Shown: positions 14,089 through 23,703 of the stretch, piece by piece
Layout of the letters: the number at the start of each line of letters is the position of its first letter
Numbering within the stretch: position 1 is the first letter of the stretch
Origin: Fundidesulfovibrio agrisoli
Lineage (GTDB): Bacteria; Desulfobacterota; Desulfovibrionia; Desulfovibrionales; Desulfovibrionaceae
Assembly: GCF_022808715.1 (NCBI RefSeq)
Contig: NZ_JAKZKX010000006.1
Span: forward strand, 62,001-126,000
Direction of reading: 5' to 3'
Length of the DNA stretch: 64,000 nt
Notes under the pieces: model-generated
The model's input: the letters and a program-made list of their open reading frames with translations, nothing else
What the model was told of the DNA's origin: nothing
The model's database searches: none
Translations under genes and position numbers: made by a program

Positions 14089-15231
14089 TCATCCGCCCGC
14101 GGGCAAATATGTCATGAGCAGGTCCTGCCCGCTCTGGCGCACGTCGCCCAGGCGCAACGGCAGGGCCAGGTCCATGCGCTCCACGCAGGCCCCGGAGAAT
14201 ACGGACACGCCCGAGGCGTCGCCCAGTATCTTCGGGGCAAGGAAATACCGGAACTCGTCCATCAGCCCCTGCCTGGCCAGGGAAAGGGCCAGCTGCCCTC
14301 CGCCCTCGCACAGCGTGGCGTGGCAACCGGCCTCGGCGCGCAGGCGCTCAAACCCGGGAGCCAGTTGCAGCCTGTCGCCCAGGCTGGGCAGCTCCCAGAC
14401 GCGCACGCCCTTGTCCCGCAGGGCCTCGGCCCGGCAGGAGGCGGCGCTGGCCGCGCCGGTCCAGAAGATGGTCTGCCCGGGCCGGTCCTTCAGCAGGGAG
14501 AGCGGGGCGTCGTGCTCCGGCAGGAGCGAGGTGACCACCACGGCCAGGGGCTGGGGGCCGTTCTCGCGGCCTTCCAGGCGCACCGTGAGCCTGGGGTTGT
14601 CGTGGCGCAGGGTGGCTCCGCCAACGACCACGGCGTCGGCTCGGGCGCGCATGTCCTGCACCAGGGCCCGCGATTCAGGGCCGCTGACCCAGGAGGAGTG
14701 CCCCGTGCGGGTGGCGATGCGCCCGTCCAGGGTGGCGGCCATCTTGAGCACGTTGTAGGTGCGTTTCGTGGTCTGCCAGATCACGAAATCCGCGATCATG
14801 TCCCGGCATTGGCGCTCCAGCACGCCGGTGACCACCTCAACGCCGTTCTCGCGCAGGCGGGCGTTGCCGCCTCCGGCCACGGTGGCGTTGGGGTCCGTGC
14901 AGCCCACAACCACCCTGCGGATGCCCGCCGCAAGCACGGCCTCGGTGCAGGGGGGCGTCTTGCCGTAGTGGTTGCAGGGCTCCAGGGTGACGTACAGGGT
15001 GCAGTCGGCCGGGTTTACGCCTTTCTCCCGGGCGTCGGCCAGGCAGTTCACCTCGGCGTGGGGGCCGCCGCAGCGCTGGTGCCAGCCTTCGGCCGCGACG
15101 GCGCCGCCGGAGACGAGCACCGCGCCCACGCAGGGGTTGGGCGCGGTGGAGCCTTTGCCCTGGGCGGCGAGCTCCAGGGCGCGGCTCATGAAGGCCTCAT
15201 CAGGCCTGGTCGGGTCGGGGCAGGGTATCAA
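14089..15231 (-). CDS. ribD: Bifunctional riboflavin biosynthesis protein RibD
   Basis: A 380-residue enzyme for two steps of riboflavin synthesis: deamination of diaminohydroxyphosphoribosylaminopyrimidine, then NADPH reduction of the ribosyl group. The N-terminal deaminase has [10 protein letters not shown], the zinc motif [10 protein letters not shown] and [14 protein letters not shown]. The C-terminal reductase has [20 protein letters not shown] and the glycine-rich [11 protein letters not shown]. Length is normal. The start is taken as TTG 15231 behind GGAG, overlapping the dCMP deaminase gene by 32 bases; ATG 15189 is an alternative that would lose the conserved DEAF segment. Other rib genes are not in the window. 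Confidence 0.93.
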   Translation of the reverse strand: MIPCPDPTRPDEAFMSRALELAAQGKGSTAPNPCVGAVLVSGGAVAAEGWHQRCGGPHAEVNCLADAREKGVNPADCTLYVTLEPCNHYGKTPPCTEAVLAAGIRRVVVGCTDPNATVAGGGNARLRENGVEVVTGVLERQCRDMIADFVIWQTTKRTYNVLKMAATLDGRIATRTGHSSWVSGPESRALVQDMRARADAVVVGGATLRHDNPRLTVRLEGRENGPQPLAVVVTSLLPEHDAPLSLLKDRPGQTIFWTGAASAASCRAEALRDKGVRVWELPSLGDRLQLAPGFERLRAEAGCHATLCEGGGQLALSLARQGLMDEFRYFLAPKILGDASGVSVFSGACVERMDLALPLRLGDVRQSGQDLLMTYLPAGG

Positions 15232-15679
15232 ATTTCACTCCAGCTTCGCCAAGCATATCACGGGAGAGGTCGTCGGGATAGCCCTCGGCGTAGTGAATAT
15301 GGCTGATGCCGCAGTTGATGAGCATCTTCGTGCAGATGATGCAGGGCTGCGTGGTGCAGTAGAGCACGGACCCGGAGATGGAGACGCCGTGCACCGCGGC
15401 CTGGATGATGACGTTCTGCTCGGCGTGCAGGCCCCGGCACAGCTCGTGGCGCTGGCCCGAGGGGATGCCGAGCTGCTCGCGCAGGCAGCCGATGTCCAGG
15501 CAGTGGGCCGTGCCCGCCGGGGCGCCGTTGTAGCCCGTGGCCAGGATGCGCTTGTCCTTCACGGCCACAGCGCCCACCTTGCGGCGCAGGCAGGTGGAGC
15601 GCTCGGCCACCAGGAAGGCGATGCGCATGAAGTACTCGGGCCAGGGGAGGCGGGAGTCTTTGGGATGAATGTGTTCCAT
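15200..15679 (-). CDS. dCMP deaminase family protein
   Basis: A 159-residue cytidine/deoxycytidylate deaminase-fold enzyme. [20 protein letters not shown], the zinc and proton-relay motif GLHAEQN and [16 protein letters not shown] (PCxxC) are the family signatures; ComEB/dCMP deaminases convert dCMP to dUMP for thymidylate synthesis. The start at 15679 (MEHIHP) fits the family N-terminus; the upstream in-frame extension has no support. It sits between glyA, which supplies the folate one-carbon unit for thymidylate synthesis, and ribD, with which it overlaps. Confidence 0.9.
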   Translation of the reverse strand: MEHIHPKDSRLPWPEYFMRIAFLVAERSTCLRRKVGAVAVKDKRILATGYNGAPAGTAHCLDIGCLREQLGIPSGQRHELCRGLHAEQNVIIQAAVHGVSISGSVLYCTTQPCIICTKMLINCGISHIHYAEGYPDDLSRDMLGEAGVKFDTLPRPDQA

Positions 15680-15712
15680 GATGGGCAAGTAGATTGCCGG
15701 GGCGGCCCGGTA

Positions 15713-15754
15713 TGTCAAGAAAAAGGGCCGCCCGGAGCGATCCGGGCGGCCCTT
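15713..15754 (-). terminator. glyA terminator
   Basis: Perfect 14-base stem AAGGGCCGCCCGGA / TCCGGGCGGCCCTT (15723-15736 and 15741-15754), loop GCGA, followed on the minus strand by TTTTTC. Directly after it on the same strand lies TTGACA (15718-15713), a possible -35 element for the dCMP deaminase/ribD genes, with AATCTA 17 bases further on. Confidence 0.8.
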
Positions 15755-15776
15755 GTGCTCAATCCGAGCCTGGTTT

Positions 15777-17015
15777 CTACCAGGCGAACAGGGGGTACTG
15801 CCTGGCGAAGGCGTTCACCTCGGCCTTGATGGCGGCCAGGGTGGTGGCGTTCTCGCGTCCCTTGATGGCGGCGTCGATCCAGGCGACGACCTTCTCCATC
15901 TCGGCTTCCTTCATGCCGCGCGTGGTCAGCGAGGGGGTGCCCAGGCGCACGCCGGAGGTCACGAAGGGGGAGCGGGTCTCGAAGGGCACGGTGTTCTTGT
16001 TGGCGGTGATGCCAGCCGCGTCCAGGGCGATCTGGGCGTCCTTGCCGGTGACGTCCTTGCTGGTGAGGTCCACGAGCATGAGGTGGTTGTCCGTGCCGCC
16101 GGAGACCAGGTCGTAGCCCAGGGCGACCAGGCCCTTGGCCATCACCTGGGCGTTCTTGACCACCTGGGCCTGGTAGGTCTTGAACTCGGGGCGCAGGGCC
16201 TCTCCGAAAGCCACGGCCTTGGCCGCGATCACGTGCATGAGCGGGCCGCCCTGGATGCCGGGGAAGATCTGGGAGTCGATCTTCTTGGCCTCTTCCTCGC
16301 CGGCCAGGATCAGGCCGCCGCGGGGGCCGCGCAGGGTCTTGTGGGTGGTGGAGGTGGTGAAGTGCGCCTTGCCGATGGGCGAGGGGTGCTCCCCGGTGGC
16401 CACCAGGCCCGCGATGTGGGCCATGTCCACCATGAGGTACGCGCCCACTTCGTCGGCGATAGCCCGGAAGCGGTCGAAGTCGATGATGCGGGGGTAGGCG
16501 CTTGCGCCGGCCACGATCATCTTGGGCTTGTGCTCGCGGGCCAGGGCCTCCAGGGCCTCGTAGTCGATGGTGCCGGTCTCCTTCTTCACGCCGTAGAACA
16601 CCACGTTGAAGAAGCGGCCGGAGAAGTTCACGGGGCTGCCGTGGGTCAGGTGGCCGCCGTGGGAGAGGTCCATGCCCAGGATGGTGTCGCCGGGCTTGAG
16701 CACGGAGAAGTATACGGCCATGTTGGCCTGGGAGCCGGAGTGGGGCTGCACGTTGGCGTAGTCGCAGCCGAAGATCTGCTTCACGCGGTCGCGGGCCAGA
16801 TCCTCGGCGACGTCCACGAACTCGCAGCCGCCGTAGTAGCGTTTGTGCGGGTAGCCTTCGGCGTACTTGTGGGTCATGACCGAGCCCTGGGCCTGGCGGA
16901 CGGCGGCGGAGACGAAGTTCTCCGAGGCGATCAGCTCCAGGCCGCTGACCTGGCGGTCGATCTCGTTGACTATGGCGGCGGCCAGCTCGGGGTCGCGGAT
17001 GAGTATTTCGTCCAT
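15777..17015 (-). CDS. glyA: Serine hydroxymethyltransferase
   Basis: A 412-residue PLP enzyme converting serine and tetrahydrofolate to glycine and methylenetetrahydrofolate. [18 protein letters not shown], the strand [14 protein letters not shown] and [15 protein letters not shown], with the PLP lysine at K226, are diagnostic. AGGAGCG precedes the ATG. It is preceded by a 255-base spacer containing a hairpin repeat (17207-17255) and followed by its own terminator, so it is probably a separate transcript from the fab operon upstream. Confidence 0.97.
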   Translation of the reverse strand: MDEILIRDPELAAAIVNEIDRQVSGLELIASENFVSAAVRQAQGSVMTHKYAEGYPHKRYYGGCEFVDVAEDLARDRVKQIFGCDYANVQPHSGSQANMAVYFSVLKPGDTILGMDLSHGGHLTHGSPVNFSGRFFNVVFYGVKKETGTIDYEALEALAREHKPKMIVAGASAYPRIIDFDRFRAIADEVGAYLMVDMAHIAGLVATGEHPSPIGKAHFTTSTTHKTLRGPRGGLILAGEEEAKKIDSQIFPGIQGGPLMHVIAAKAVAFGEALRPEFKTYQAQVVKNAQVMAKGLVALGYDLVSGGTDNHLMLVDLTSKDVTGKDAQIALDAAGITANKNTVPFETRSPFVTSGVRLGTPSLTTRGMKEAEMEKVVAWIDAAIKGRENATTLAAIKAEVNAFARQYPLFAW

Positions 17016-17206
17016 GGGGATGCGCTCCTGTGGTCGGTTAAGCGGATTGGCGGCAAGCTGCGCAGGAGGACGAGGCGGGGCGGATCAAGGCGCGCCCGGG
17101 CGTTCCAGCGCGTGAAAAAGGCAACTTCGCCGTTTCCGGGCGCGCCGTCAAAGGAAATATCGCTGGAGAGCCTCTTGCGGGAAATGCCGGAAGACACGGA
17201 AGAAGA

Positions 17207-17255
17207 GCGGGGCGCTGCCCGCACCCCGCAAGGGGGCGTGGCCCCCTTGACCCGC
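17207..17255. repeat. Intergenic double-hairpin repeat, family 2
   Basis: Two adjacent hairpins, GCGGGGCGCTGCCCGC and AGGGGGCGTGGCCCCCTT, lie between fabF and glyA. A similar arrangement (first hairpin, then C-C-C-G-C-n-A-n-G-G-G-G and its complement) occurs at 47933-47990. Confidence 0.45.
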
Positions 17256-17260
17256 AAATA

Positions 17261-17290
17261 AAAAAGCCGGGGAGGCTTTCGCCTCCCCGG
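17261..17290 (-). terminator. fabF operon terminator
   Basis: Stem CCGGGGAGGC / GCCTCCCCGG with a TTTC loop (17267-17290), followed on the minus strand by CTTTTTTATT. This ends the yceD-to-fabF transcript. Confidence 0.85.
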
Positions 17291-17314
17291 TTATGTGCTC
17301 ACTCAGCGGCGCGC

Positions 17315-18559
17315 CTACTCGGCGTACTTCTTGAAGATCAGGCTCGCGTTGGTGCCGCCGAACCCGAAGGAGTTGTTCATGACCACGGACACGTCGCGCT
17401 TCTTGGGGGTCAGCGGGGTGTAGTCCAGGTCGCACTCGGGGTCGGGGGTTTCGTAGTTCATGGTGGGCGGGACCACGCCTTCCATGATGGACATCACCGA
17501 GAACACGCTTTCGATGGCCCCTGCCGCGCCGAGGCAGTGGCCGATCATGGACTTGTTGGCCGTCACAGAGAGCTTGTAGGCGTGCTCGCCGAAGACGCTC
17601 TTGATGGCTCGGGTCTCGCACATGTCGTTGAGCTGCGTGGAGGTGCCGTGGGCGTTGATGCTGTCCACCGCCTCGGGGGCCAGGCCGGACTCGCGCAGGG
17701 CGGCCTTCATGGCCAGGGCCGCGCCTTCGCCGGTCTCGGGCGGGGCGGTCATGTGGAAGGCGTCGCCGGAGGCGCCGAAGCCCACGACCTCGGCCAGGAT
17801 CTTCGCGCCGCGCGCCTTGGCGTGCTCCAGCTCCTCCAGCACGAGGATGCCCGAACCCTCGCCCATGACGAACCCGGTGCGGTTCTTCTCGAAGGGGCGG
17901 GAGGCCTTGGTGGGCTCGTCGTTGCGGGTGGAGAGCGCCTTGAGCGCGTTGAACCCGCTCATGCCCAGGGGGGCGATGGTGGATTCCGCGCCGCCGCAGA
18001 TCATGGCCTTGGCCCGGCCGAGCATGATGTCGGTGTAGGCGTAGCCCACGCCGTGCGCGCCGGAGGCGCAGGCCGTGGTCGTGCAGACGTTGGGGCCCTT
18101 GGCTCCGGTGAAGATCGCGGCCTGGCCGGCGGCCATGTTGGCGATCAGCACGGGGATGAAGAAGGGCGAGACGCGCCCGGGGCCGTCGGCCAGCAGCTTC
18201 TGGTGCTGCAGCTCGATGGTGTGCAGGCCGCCCAGGCCGCACCCGATGAGCACGCCCACCTGCTCGGCGAGTTCGGGGGTGATCTTGAGCCCCGAGTGCT
18301 CCACCGCCATCAGCGAGGCGCACACGGCGTACTGGGTGAAGAGGTCCATCCTCCTGGCCTGCTTGGCCGGGATGTGCTTGGACGGATCGAACTCTTTGAC
18401 CTCGCAGGCGAAGGTGGTGTCATAGCCCGTGGTGTCGAAACGGGTGACAGGGGCAGCGCCCGAAACGCCGTTCAGGAGGTTCCGCCAGCTGGCTTCCAGA
18501 TCGTTGCCGATGGGCGTGACGGCGGCCAGACCGGTGACGACGACTCTATGCAGCTTCAT
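17315..18559 (-). CDS. fabF: 3-oxoacyl-ACP synthase II
   Basis: A 414-residue beta-ketoacyl-ACP synthase extending acyl-ACP with malonyl-ACP in fatty-acid elongation. The nucleophile Cys is in TTACASGAHG; the two catalytic His are in NAHGTSTQLND and MIGHCLGAAG. The C-terminal NNSFGFGGTNASLIF is typical. The start is taken as ATG 18559 (MKLHRVVVTG) with AAGGTG upstream, not the GTG at 18571. It is last in the fab operon, 60 bases after acpP. Confidence 0.96.
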   Translation of the reverse strand: MKLHRVVVTGLAAVTPIGNDLEASWRNLLNGVSGAAPVTRFDTTGYDTTFACEVKEFDPSKHIPAKQARRMDLFTQYAVCASLMAVEHSGLKITPELAEQVGVLIGCGLGGLHTIELQHQKLLADGPGRVSPFFIPVLIANMAAGQAAIFTGAKGPNVCTTTACASGAHGVGYAYTDIMLGRAKAMICGGAESTIAPLGMSGFNALKALSTRNDEPTKASRPFEKNRTGFVMGEGSGILVLEELEHAKARGAKILAEVVGFGASGDAFHMTAPPETGEGAALAMKAALRESGLAPEAVDSINAHGTSTQLNDMCETRAIKSVFGEHAYKLSVTANKSMIGHCLGAAGAIESVFSVMSIMEGVVPPTMNYETPDPECDLDYTPLTPKKRDVSVVMNNSFGFGGTNASLIFKKYAE

Positions 18560-18619
18560 TGTGATTGGCACCTTGGAAAGATGAGGCGGCCGGAGATGTC
18601 GGCCGGCCGCCGGACCGGT

Positions 18620-18853
18620 TTAGCCTTTTTTGGCTTCGACGTAGGAGATGGCGTCCTGGACTTTGACGATCTTCTGAGCGTCCTCGTCGGCGATCTCGAC
18701 GCCGAACTCCTCTTCCATGGCCATGATCAGCTCGGTGAGGTCCAGGGAGTCGGCGCCCAGGTCGTCAACGAACTTGGCTTCGGGAAGGACTTCGTCAGCG
18801 GACACACCCAGCTGGTCCACAATGATTTCTTTGACTTTTTCAGCGACGGACAT
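18620..18853 (-). CDS. acpP: Acyl carrier protein
   Basis: A 77-residue acidic four-helix carrier. [20 protein letters not shown] contains the Ser36 that takes the phosphopantetheine arm. A strong AAGGAG ribosome binding site precedes the ATG, as expected for an abundant protein. It lies between fabG and fabF, the conserved order. Confidence 0.98.
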   Translation of the reverse strand: MSVAEKVKEIIVDQLGVSADEVLPEAKFVDDLGADSLDLTELIMAMEEEFGVEIADEDAQKIVKVQDAISYVEAKKG

Positions 18854-18891
18854 GGTTTTCTCCTTACTTAAGAGCGAGTGGTTGTACTGTG

Positions 18892-19638
18892 TTAGCGATG
18901 AAGCCCGCCGTTGACGGCCAGCACCTGTCCGGTGACGTAGGCCGCGCCCGGGGAGGCAAGGTAAGAGACCGCGGCGGCGACGTCCTCCGCGGTGCCCGGG
19001 CGTTTGAGCGGAATTTGTTCAAGGAATGCCGCCTTGGCCGCGTCGGGCAGCACGGCGGTCATGTCGGTTTCGATGAAACCGGGGGCCACGGCGTTCACGG
19101 TGACGCCCCGCGGGGCCAGCTCCACCGAGGCGGACTTGGTCAGGCCCACGAGCCCGGCCTTGGCCGCCACGTAGTTGGCCTGGCCCGCGTTGCCCATCTG
19201 GGCCACCACGGAGACCATGTTGATGATGCGGCCGCTGCGGCGCTTCATCATGATCTTGGCGGCCTCGCGCAGGCAGGTGAAGGCCCCGGTGAGGTTCACG
19301 CCGATCACGCGGTCCCAGTCCTCGTCCTTCATGCGCACCAGCAGGCCGTCCTTGGTGATGCCGGCGTTGTTCACCAGCACTTCCAGTTCGACCTTGCCCT
19401 CGATGTGCTCCTTGAAGAAGGCGGGCACGGCGGCCCTGTCGGAGACGTCGAGGCGCACGGCCTGGGCCTCGCCGCCTTCGGCCATGATGTGGGCAGCCAC
19501 GGCGTTGGCCTCGTCGGGCTTGGAAACATAGGTGAAGATGACGGAATAGCCGTCCTTGGCCAACTGCTTGGCCACGGCCGCGCCGATGCCGCGCGAGCCT
19601 CCGGTGACGAGGGCGGTGAGGCGGGGTGGGTTGTTCAT
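18892..19638 (-). CDS. fabG: 3-oxoacyl-ACP reductase
   Basis: A 248-residue short-chain dehydrogenase reducing 3-oxoacyl-ACP with [15 protein letters not shown] is the nucleotide loop, NNAG follows, and the catalytic Ser143, Tyr156 and Lys160 lie in [20 protein letters not shown]. The C-terminus [17 protein letters not shown] is typical of FabG. The start at 19638 ([14 protein letters not shown]) is chosen over an upstream extension with no family match. It lies in the fab operon, 38 bases before acpP. Confidence 0.95.
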   Translation of the reverse strand: MNNPPRLTALVTGGSRGIGAAVAKQLAKDGYSVIFTYVSKPDEANAVAAHIMAEGGEAQAVRLDVSDRAAVPAFFKEHIEGKVELEVLVNNAGITKDGLLVRMKDEDWDRVIGVNLTGAFTCLREAAKIMMKRRSGRIINMVSVVAQMGNAGQANYVAAKAGLVGLTKSASVELAPRGVTVNAVAPGFIETDMTAVLPDAAKAAFLEQIPLKRPGTAEDVAAAVSYLASPGAAYVTGQVLAVNGGLHR

Positions 19639-19719
19639 GATCGTTCCGGTATGAATTGAGGATTGTCCCTTAACCCAAACAAACGCATAACTCAAACGCC
19701 AATTTGGCGTCGGCCGGGC

Positions 19720-20715
19720 CTAGACGAACTCCAGGAGGGCCGCGCCGAAGGTGAACCCGCCGCCGAAGGTGGTCAGCAGCACCTTGGCCCCGGGCTTGAT
19801 GCGCCCTTCGAGCTTGGCGTCGGCCAGGGCGATGGCCACGGAGGCGGCCGAGGTGTTGCCGTAGCGGTCAACGGTGACCATGACCCTGTCCCCGAAGAAC
19901 TTCAGGCGCTTGCCCACGGCCTCGATGATGCGCAGGTTGGCCTGGTGCGGGATGAACAGGTCGATGTCGTCCATTTTCAGGCCGTTCTTCTCCACGATCT
20001 CCTCGCAGACCTGGCCCATGGAGCGCACCGCGTTCTTGTAGACCTCGGGGCCGTTCATCTCGATGAAGAAATCTTCCTTCACGGTCTCGCCCAGCTTGAG
20101 CGGCCAGCCGGAGCCGCCGCCCTTCACGGTGAGCAGGGGCCACATGGAGCCGTCGCTGTGCAGGATGATGTCGCGGATGGTGGCCTGGCCGGGCTTGGGC
20201 TCCCTGGTGGAGAGCACCACGGCCCCGGCGCCGTCGCCGAAGAGCACGCAGGTGGCGCGGTCAGCCCAGTTGGTGCGCGAGGAGGTGACCTCCGACGCGG
20301 TGAGCAGCACAGTGGCGTCGGGCTTGCGGGCCAGGGTGCCCACGGCGTGGTCCATGGCGAAAAGGAAGCCGGAGCAGGCCGCGCTCACGTCGGAGGCGGG
20401 GCGGCCCGAGATGCCCAGCTTGTGCTCCAGGATGCAGGCGGCCGGAGGGCAGATGGAGTCGGGCGTGAAGGTGGCGAAAAAGATCTGGGTGACATCCTCG
20501 ACGGGGCGTCCGGCGTCGGCCAGGGCGGTGAAGCAGGCCTTGGCGGCCAGGTCGCTGGCGGCCTCGCCCGGGGCGGCGATGTGGCGGGTCTTGATGCCGG
20601 TGCGGGTGGTGATCCAGTCGTCGCTGGTCTCCACGATGGACTCGAGGTCCGCGTTGGTGAGCACCCGTTCGGGAACGTGGCGGCCGAAGCCTTCAATGGT
20701 GAATCGTCCGTGCAT
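19720..20715 (-). CDS. fabH: 3-oxoacyl-ACP synthase III
   Basis: A 331-residue enzyme that starts fatty-acid synthesis by condensing acetyl-CoA with malonyl-ACP. The catalytic triad is visible: C114 (SAACSGFLFA), H257 (IPHQANLRI) and N287 (RYGNTSAAS). It follows plsX by 18 bases in the same operon. Confidence 0.96.
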   Translation of the reverse strand: MHGRFTIEGFGRHVPERVLTNADLESIVETSDDWITTRTGIKTRHIAAPGEAASDLAAKACFTALADAGRPVEDVTQIFFATFTPDSICPPAACILEHKLGISGRPASDVSAACSGFLFAMDHAVGTLARKPDATVLLTASEVTSSRTNWADRATCVLFGDGAGAVVLSTREPKPGQATIRDIILHSDGSMWPLLTVKGGGSGWPLKLGETVKEDFFIEMNGPEVYKNAVRSMGQVCEEIVEKNGLKMDDIDLFIPHQANLRIIEAVGKRLKFFGDRVMVTVDRYGNTSAASVAIALADAKLEGRIKPGAKVLLTTFGGGFTFGAALLEFV

Positions 20716-20733
20716 GTGGGGAAGTCTTCTATG

Positions 20734-21786
20734 TTACTCGGCGTTGGCCGGTCGTTTCACGAAGTGGGCGAAATCCTTGTTGGCGGCCAGGCCTTCGCGC
20801 ATGAGGCTGGTGGCGTCGCGGCGGATGAGCACCCCGGCCATGTCCACGGCGTTGCCGATGGCCTTCACGTTGGATGCGCCGTGGCTGACGATGACGATGC
20901 CCTTGAGGCCCAGGAGCGGCGCGCCGCCGTATTCGGCGTAGTCCATCAGGCGCGAAAAGCGCTTGAGCGCCGAGAGGGCCAGCGTGGTGCCGATCTTGGC
21001 GAAGAAGCCCCGGCGCAGCTCGCCCTTGAGCAGCCGCCCAAGGGAGGAGGCCAGGCCCTCGGCCTGCTTGATGACCACGTTGCCCACGAACCCGTCGCAG
21101 ATGACCACGTCCACGTCGCCGGAGAAGAGGTCGCGCCCTTCGACGTTGCCCACGAAGGACAGCGAGGACTGCTTGAGCAGTTCGAAGGCCTCCTTGACCA
21201 GTTGGTTGCCCTTGCCCTCTTCCTCTCCGTTGGAGAGCAGGGCGACCTTGGGGTCGGGGTAGCGCAACAGAGTGCGGGCCATCACGTCGGCCATGATGGC
21301 GAACTGCAAGAGGTTCAAGGGTTTGCAGTCCACGTTGGCGCCCGCGTCGGTGAGCACGCAGGGGGTGCGCTCCGTGGGCAGGATGGTGGCCAGGGCGGGG
21401 CGGTCCACGCCTTCGAGGCGGCCCAGCGTGAACAGGCTGCAGGCCAGCACAACGCCGGTGTTGCCGGCGCTGATGAGCCCGTCGGCCTCGCCGGCGCGCA
21501 CGAGGTTGCAGCAGACCTGGATGGACGAGTCCTTCTTGCGGCGCAGGGCCTCGGAAGGCTTGTCGTGCATCTCGGCGACCTGCGAGGCGTGCACCACGCG
21601 CACCGCAAGACCCCGCGTGTCGTGCTTGTTCAGCTCGGCGGTTACGCGGGCCTCGTCGCCGACCAGCAGCAGGTCGTACTGCTTGGCCTTGGCCATCTGG
21701 ACAGCGCCGGGAACGACGACATGGGGGCCGAAATCGCCCCCCATTGCGTCCACGGCGATGCGGGGCCGGTTAGGACTGGGGTTCAT
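20734..21786 (-). CDS. plsX: Phosphate acyltransferase PlsX
   Basis: A 350-residue enzyme making acyl-phosphate from acyl-ACP, the donor for PlsY in phospholipid synthesis. The N-terminus [20 protein letters not shown], the middle [15 protein letters not shown] and [22 protein letters not shown] are diagnostic. The start at 21786 lies 17 bases inside rpmF; a longer upstream reading is not family-like. The rpmF-plsX-fabH order is widely conserved. Confidence 0.95.
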   Translation of the reverse strand: MNPSPNRPRIAVDAMGGDFGPHVVVPGAVQMAKAKQYDLLLVGDEARVTAELNKHDTRGLAVRVVHASQVAEMHDKPSEALRRKKDSSIQVCCNLVRAGEADGLISAGNTGVVLACSLFTLGRLEGVDRPALATILPTERTPCVLTDAGANVDCKPLNLLQFAIMADVMARTLLRYPDPKVALLSNGEEEGKGNQLVKEAFELLKQSSLSFVGNVEGRDLFSGDVDVVICDGFVGNVVIKQAEGLASSLGRLLKGELRRGFFAKIGTTLALSALKRFSRLMDYAEYGGAPLLGLKGIVIVSHGASNVKAIGNAVDMAGVLIRRDATSLMREGLAANKDFAHFVKRPANAE

Positions 21787-21955
21787 CCCGCTTGAGCACC
21801 TGGCGGCCCTTGTAGGTGCCGCAGGTCGGGCAGACCCGGTGAGGCAGGGTCGGCGCGCCACAGGAGCACAGGATGACGTTGGGGGCGGTCAGCGCGTCGT
21901 GGGAGCGGCGCATGCCCTTGCGGGACTTGGAGACTTTTTTCTTGGGGACGGCCAT
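21770..21955 (-). CDS. rpmF: 50S ribosomal protein L32
   Basis: A 61-residue L32. It begins [20 protein letters not shown] and carries the zinc-ribbon cysteines [16 protein letters not shown] (two CxC/CxxC pairs), so it is the zinc-binding form. It overlaps the start of plsX by 17 bases and follows yceD by 30. Confidence 0.97.
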   Translation of the reverse strand: MAVPKKKVSKSRKGMRRSHDALTAPNVILCSCGAPTLPHRVCPTCGTYKGRQVLKRDEPQS

Positions 21956-21985
21956 TTCCGTTAACCTCTATGATCGGTCGGTTTA

Positions 21986-22516
21986 TCAATCTTTTTTGGC
22001 GATGGTCAGCCCGCGCAGGGCGGCCATGCGCTCATCGCCTTCTGACTTGGCGCAGCCGCAGGGACCCTCGTTCAAGTCCTTGCCGCAGGTGGGGCAGAGG
22101 CCCTTGCAGTCCTCGGAGCACAGGGGCTTCGTGGGCAGCGCCAACACGAACTCTTCCCAGAGCATCGCCCCCGCGTCAAGCTCAAGCCTGCCCTTGTGCT
22201 CGCGCAGCAGGCCGGGCTCCACGGATTCCTCGTCGGGCGACTCCAGCTGTTCGAACAGGTCGAAGGGCTGGTCGATGCTCACCGAGACATCCTTGAGGCA
22301 GCGGTCGCAGGGGGTGGACACCTCTCCGCTGAGGCGGCCCCGCACCAATGCGCCGCGTTGCTGCGGCTGCACGGTGAAGGTGGCGCTCATGGGGGTGAGG
22401 GCCTCGTAGCCCATCTGGAACTCGGCCCACTTGTCGGCCCAGAACTCCTTCTCATCAAAGGAGAACTCGCGCCCTTCGGCCGGGATATCCGTTATGTCCA
22501 GCCAATGTTCGGCCAT
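21986..22516 (-). CDS. yceD: DUF177 / YceD-family protein
   Basis: A 176-residue protein of the DUF177 family, linked in other bacteria to 23S rRNA processing and always found beside rpmF. It has the CDRCLKDV motif (residues about 90-97) and a Cys-rich C-terminus CSEDCKGLCPTCGKDLNEGP followed by CGC, probably zinc-binding. GGAGG lies 4 bases before the ATG at 22516. It is first in the rpmF-plsX-fab operon; TTGACA at 22566-22561 (minus) is a candidate promoter -35. Confidence 0.88.
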   Translation of the reverse strand: MAEHWLDITDIPAEGREFSFDEKEFWADKWAEFQMGYEALTPMSATFTVQPQQRGALVRGRLSGEVSTPCDRCLKDVSVSIDQPFDLFEQLESPDEESVEPGLLREHKGRLELDAGAMLWEEFVLALPTKPLCSEDCKGLCPTCGKDLNEGPCGCAKSEGDERMAALRGLTIAKKD

Positions 22517-22574
22517 GCTTCCTCCGGGAAACAAGGGTGAGTAATCGCGCCTCGCACTTCTGTCAACAAAAAGC

Positions 22575-22603
22575 TTGCCAGTGCAAAAAAGTGCGTGTAA
22601 GCA
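22575..22603 (+). promoter_or_regulatory. Putative rpmB promoter
   Basis: TTGCCA (22575-22580), a 17-base spacer, then TAAGCA (22598-22603), a sigma-70-like arrangement 58 bases before rpmB. The divergent strand carries TTGACA at 22566-22561 for yceD, so both promoters share this 145-base gap. Confidence 0.4.
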
Positions 22604-22661
22604 TCTCTTCCCTTTGAACGGGAATTCATATTCCAGGGGCCCGGCCCCGCGGAGGTGCGAT

Positions 22662-22874
22662 ATGTCCAAGGTTTGCGAAAATTGCGGCAAGCGGCCCCAG
22701 ACCGGTAACAACGTCTCCCATGCCAACAACAAGACCAAGCGCCGCTTCATCCCGAACCTGCGCCAGGTGCGCGCCCAGAAGGCCAATGGCGAGGTCTGCA
22801 CCATGACCGTGTGCACCCGTTGCCTGCGTTCCGGCGCCGTGGTCAAGCCCGTGGTGCGCCAGACCGCCGAGTAG
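22662..22874 (+). CDS. rpmB: 50S ribosomal protein L28
   Basis: A 70-residue L28. It begins [20 protein letters not shown] and has CTRCLRSG near the end, giving a two-CxxC zinc-binding form. [13 protein letters not shown] is the conserved rRNA-binding stretch. GGAGGTG precedes the ATG at 22662. It is divergent from the yceD-rpmF operon and has its own terminator. Confidence 0.97.
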   Translation: MSKVCENCGKRPQTGNNVSHANNKTKRRFIPNLRQVRAQKANGEVCTMTVCTRCLRSGAVVKPVVRQTAE

Positions 22875-22909
22875 GTCCGAGCCTCCAGATCATTCTACCG
22901 CAAAACAGC

Positions 22910-22942
22910 GGCCGGTCCAGCACGAACTGGACCGGCCTTTTT
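22910..22942 (+). terminator. rpmB terminator
   Basis: Stem GGCCGGTCCAG / CTGGACCGGCC with a 6-base loop, followed by TTTTT. A strong intrinsic terminator 35 bases after the rpmB stop. Confidence 0.92.
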
Positions 22943-23063
22943 GCGTTTGCTTCAGCCGGGCCAGGGGGCAGTGGCGGCCAGATCCGGGACGCAAGCCGGG
23001 CTCAGCTGGGATTTTCTTCGGGCAGATTGGTACTTACCGCCGGAGCCGGGCCGCTTGCCGGGC

Positions 23064-23489
23064 TCAATCCCCGGATATCTTCCTCGAATAGGCCACGAAA
23101 TCCACCTGCACCTGGTGGATGACGTGCTCGCGCAACTCGGCCACCTTCTCCATGGGCTGGCCTTCCATGATGGCCTGGTGAAACTCCGCCAGGGCGGGGT
23201 AGGTGGTGAGCATCCCCTCGAGCATGGACGGCTTCTCCGGCGTGACCTCCCGCAGCGAGACCACGCGCTGCCCCATGCGCGAGGCCAGGTAGCGCAAGGG
23301 CATGACGGAGTTGCAGGCCTGCATCAGCGGCAGGAGCAGCTCCACGCCCAGTTTGGCGCCCGGGTCGTCCGGGTTGAGTTCGCGCATCAGGGTGGAATAG
23401 GGCTTGCCCAGCTCCGCGGCCAGCACCTTGACCGGGGTCGGTCCGGCCTCCACCATCTCCTTGATTACCTCGTATATCTCTTTGGACAT
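23064..23489 (-). CDS. Phage CII-like regulatory protein
   Basis: A 141-residue protein resembling the phage regulatory CII family (PF06892). VKVLAAELGKPYSTLMRELNP reads as a helix-turn-helix, followed by the family block G-V-E-L-L-L-P-L-M-Q-A-C-N-S-V-M-P-L-R-Y-L-A, where the usual form is L-x-x-x-E-L-x-x-x-x-x-x-T-x-D-x-x-P-L-x-x-L-A. No phage genes surround it, so it is a chromosomal relative or a domesticated regulator. Its target is unknown. It converges with rpmB. Confidence 0.6.
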   Translation of the reverse strand: MSKEIYEVIKEMVEAGPTPVKVLAAELGKPYSTLMRELNPDDPGAKLGVELLLPLMQACNSVMPLRYLASRMGQRVVSLREVTPEKPSMLEGMLTTYPALAEFHQAIMEGQPMEKVAELREHVIHQVQVDFVAYSRKISGD

Positions 23490-23703
23490 GAGAAATGTTT
23501 CACCCCAAAATAATGGCGTAATTCCGCCTTGCGTTTCAAACCTTGGCGCGTTTGCGAAGAGCCGTTCCGGGCGAGGCGTGAGCCGGCGGATTCAGGGCGC
23601 TCGCCGCCCGAAACCCGGTCCGGGTTTTCCATTGTCGCCGACCTGGGCGGAATAAGTCAATCCCGCCCGGCGGAAAGCTGGCTACGGCAGGAGTATGGCA
23701 GGA

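Noticed and set aside
19663-21795. Plus-strand frame of about 710 codons
   Set aside because: Antisense shadow of fabH and plsX, His/Gly/Val-rich without any family motif.
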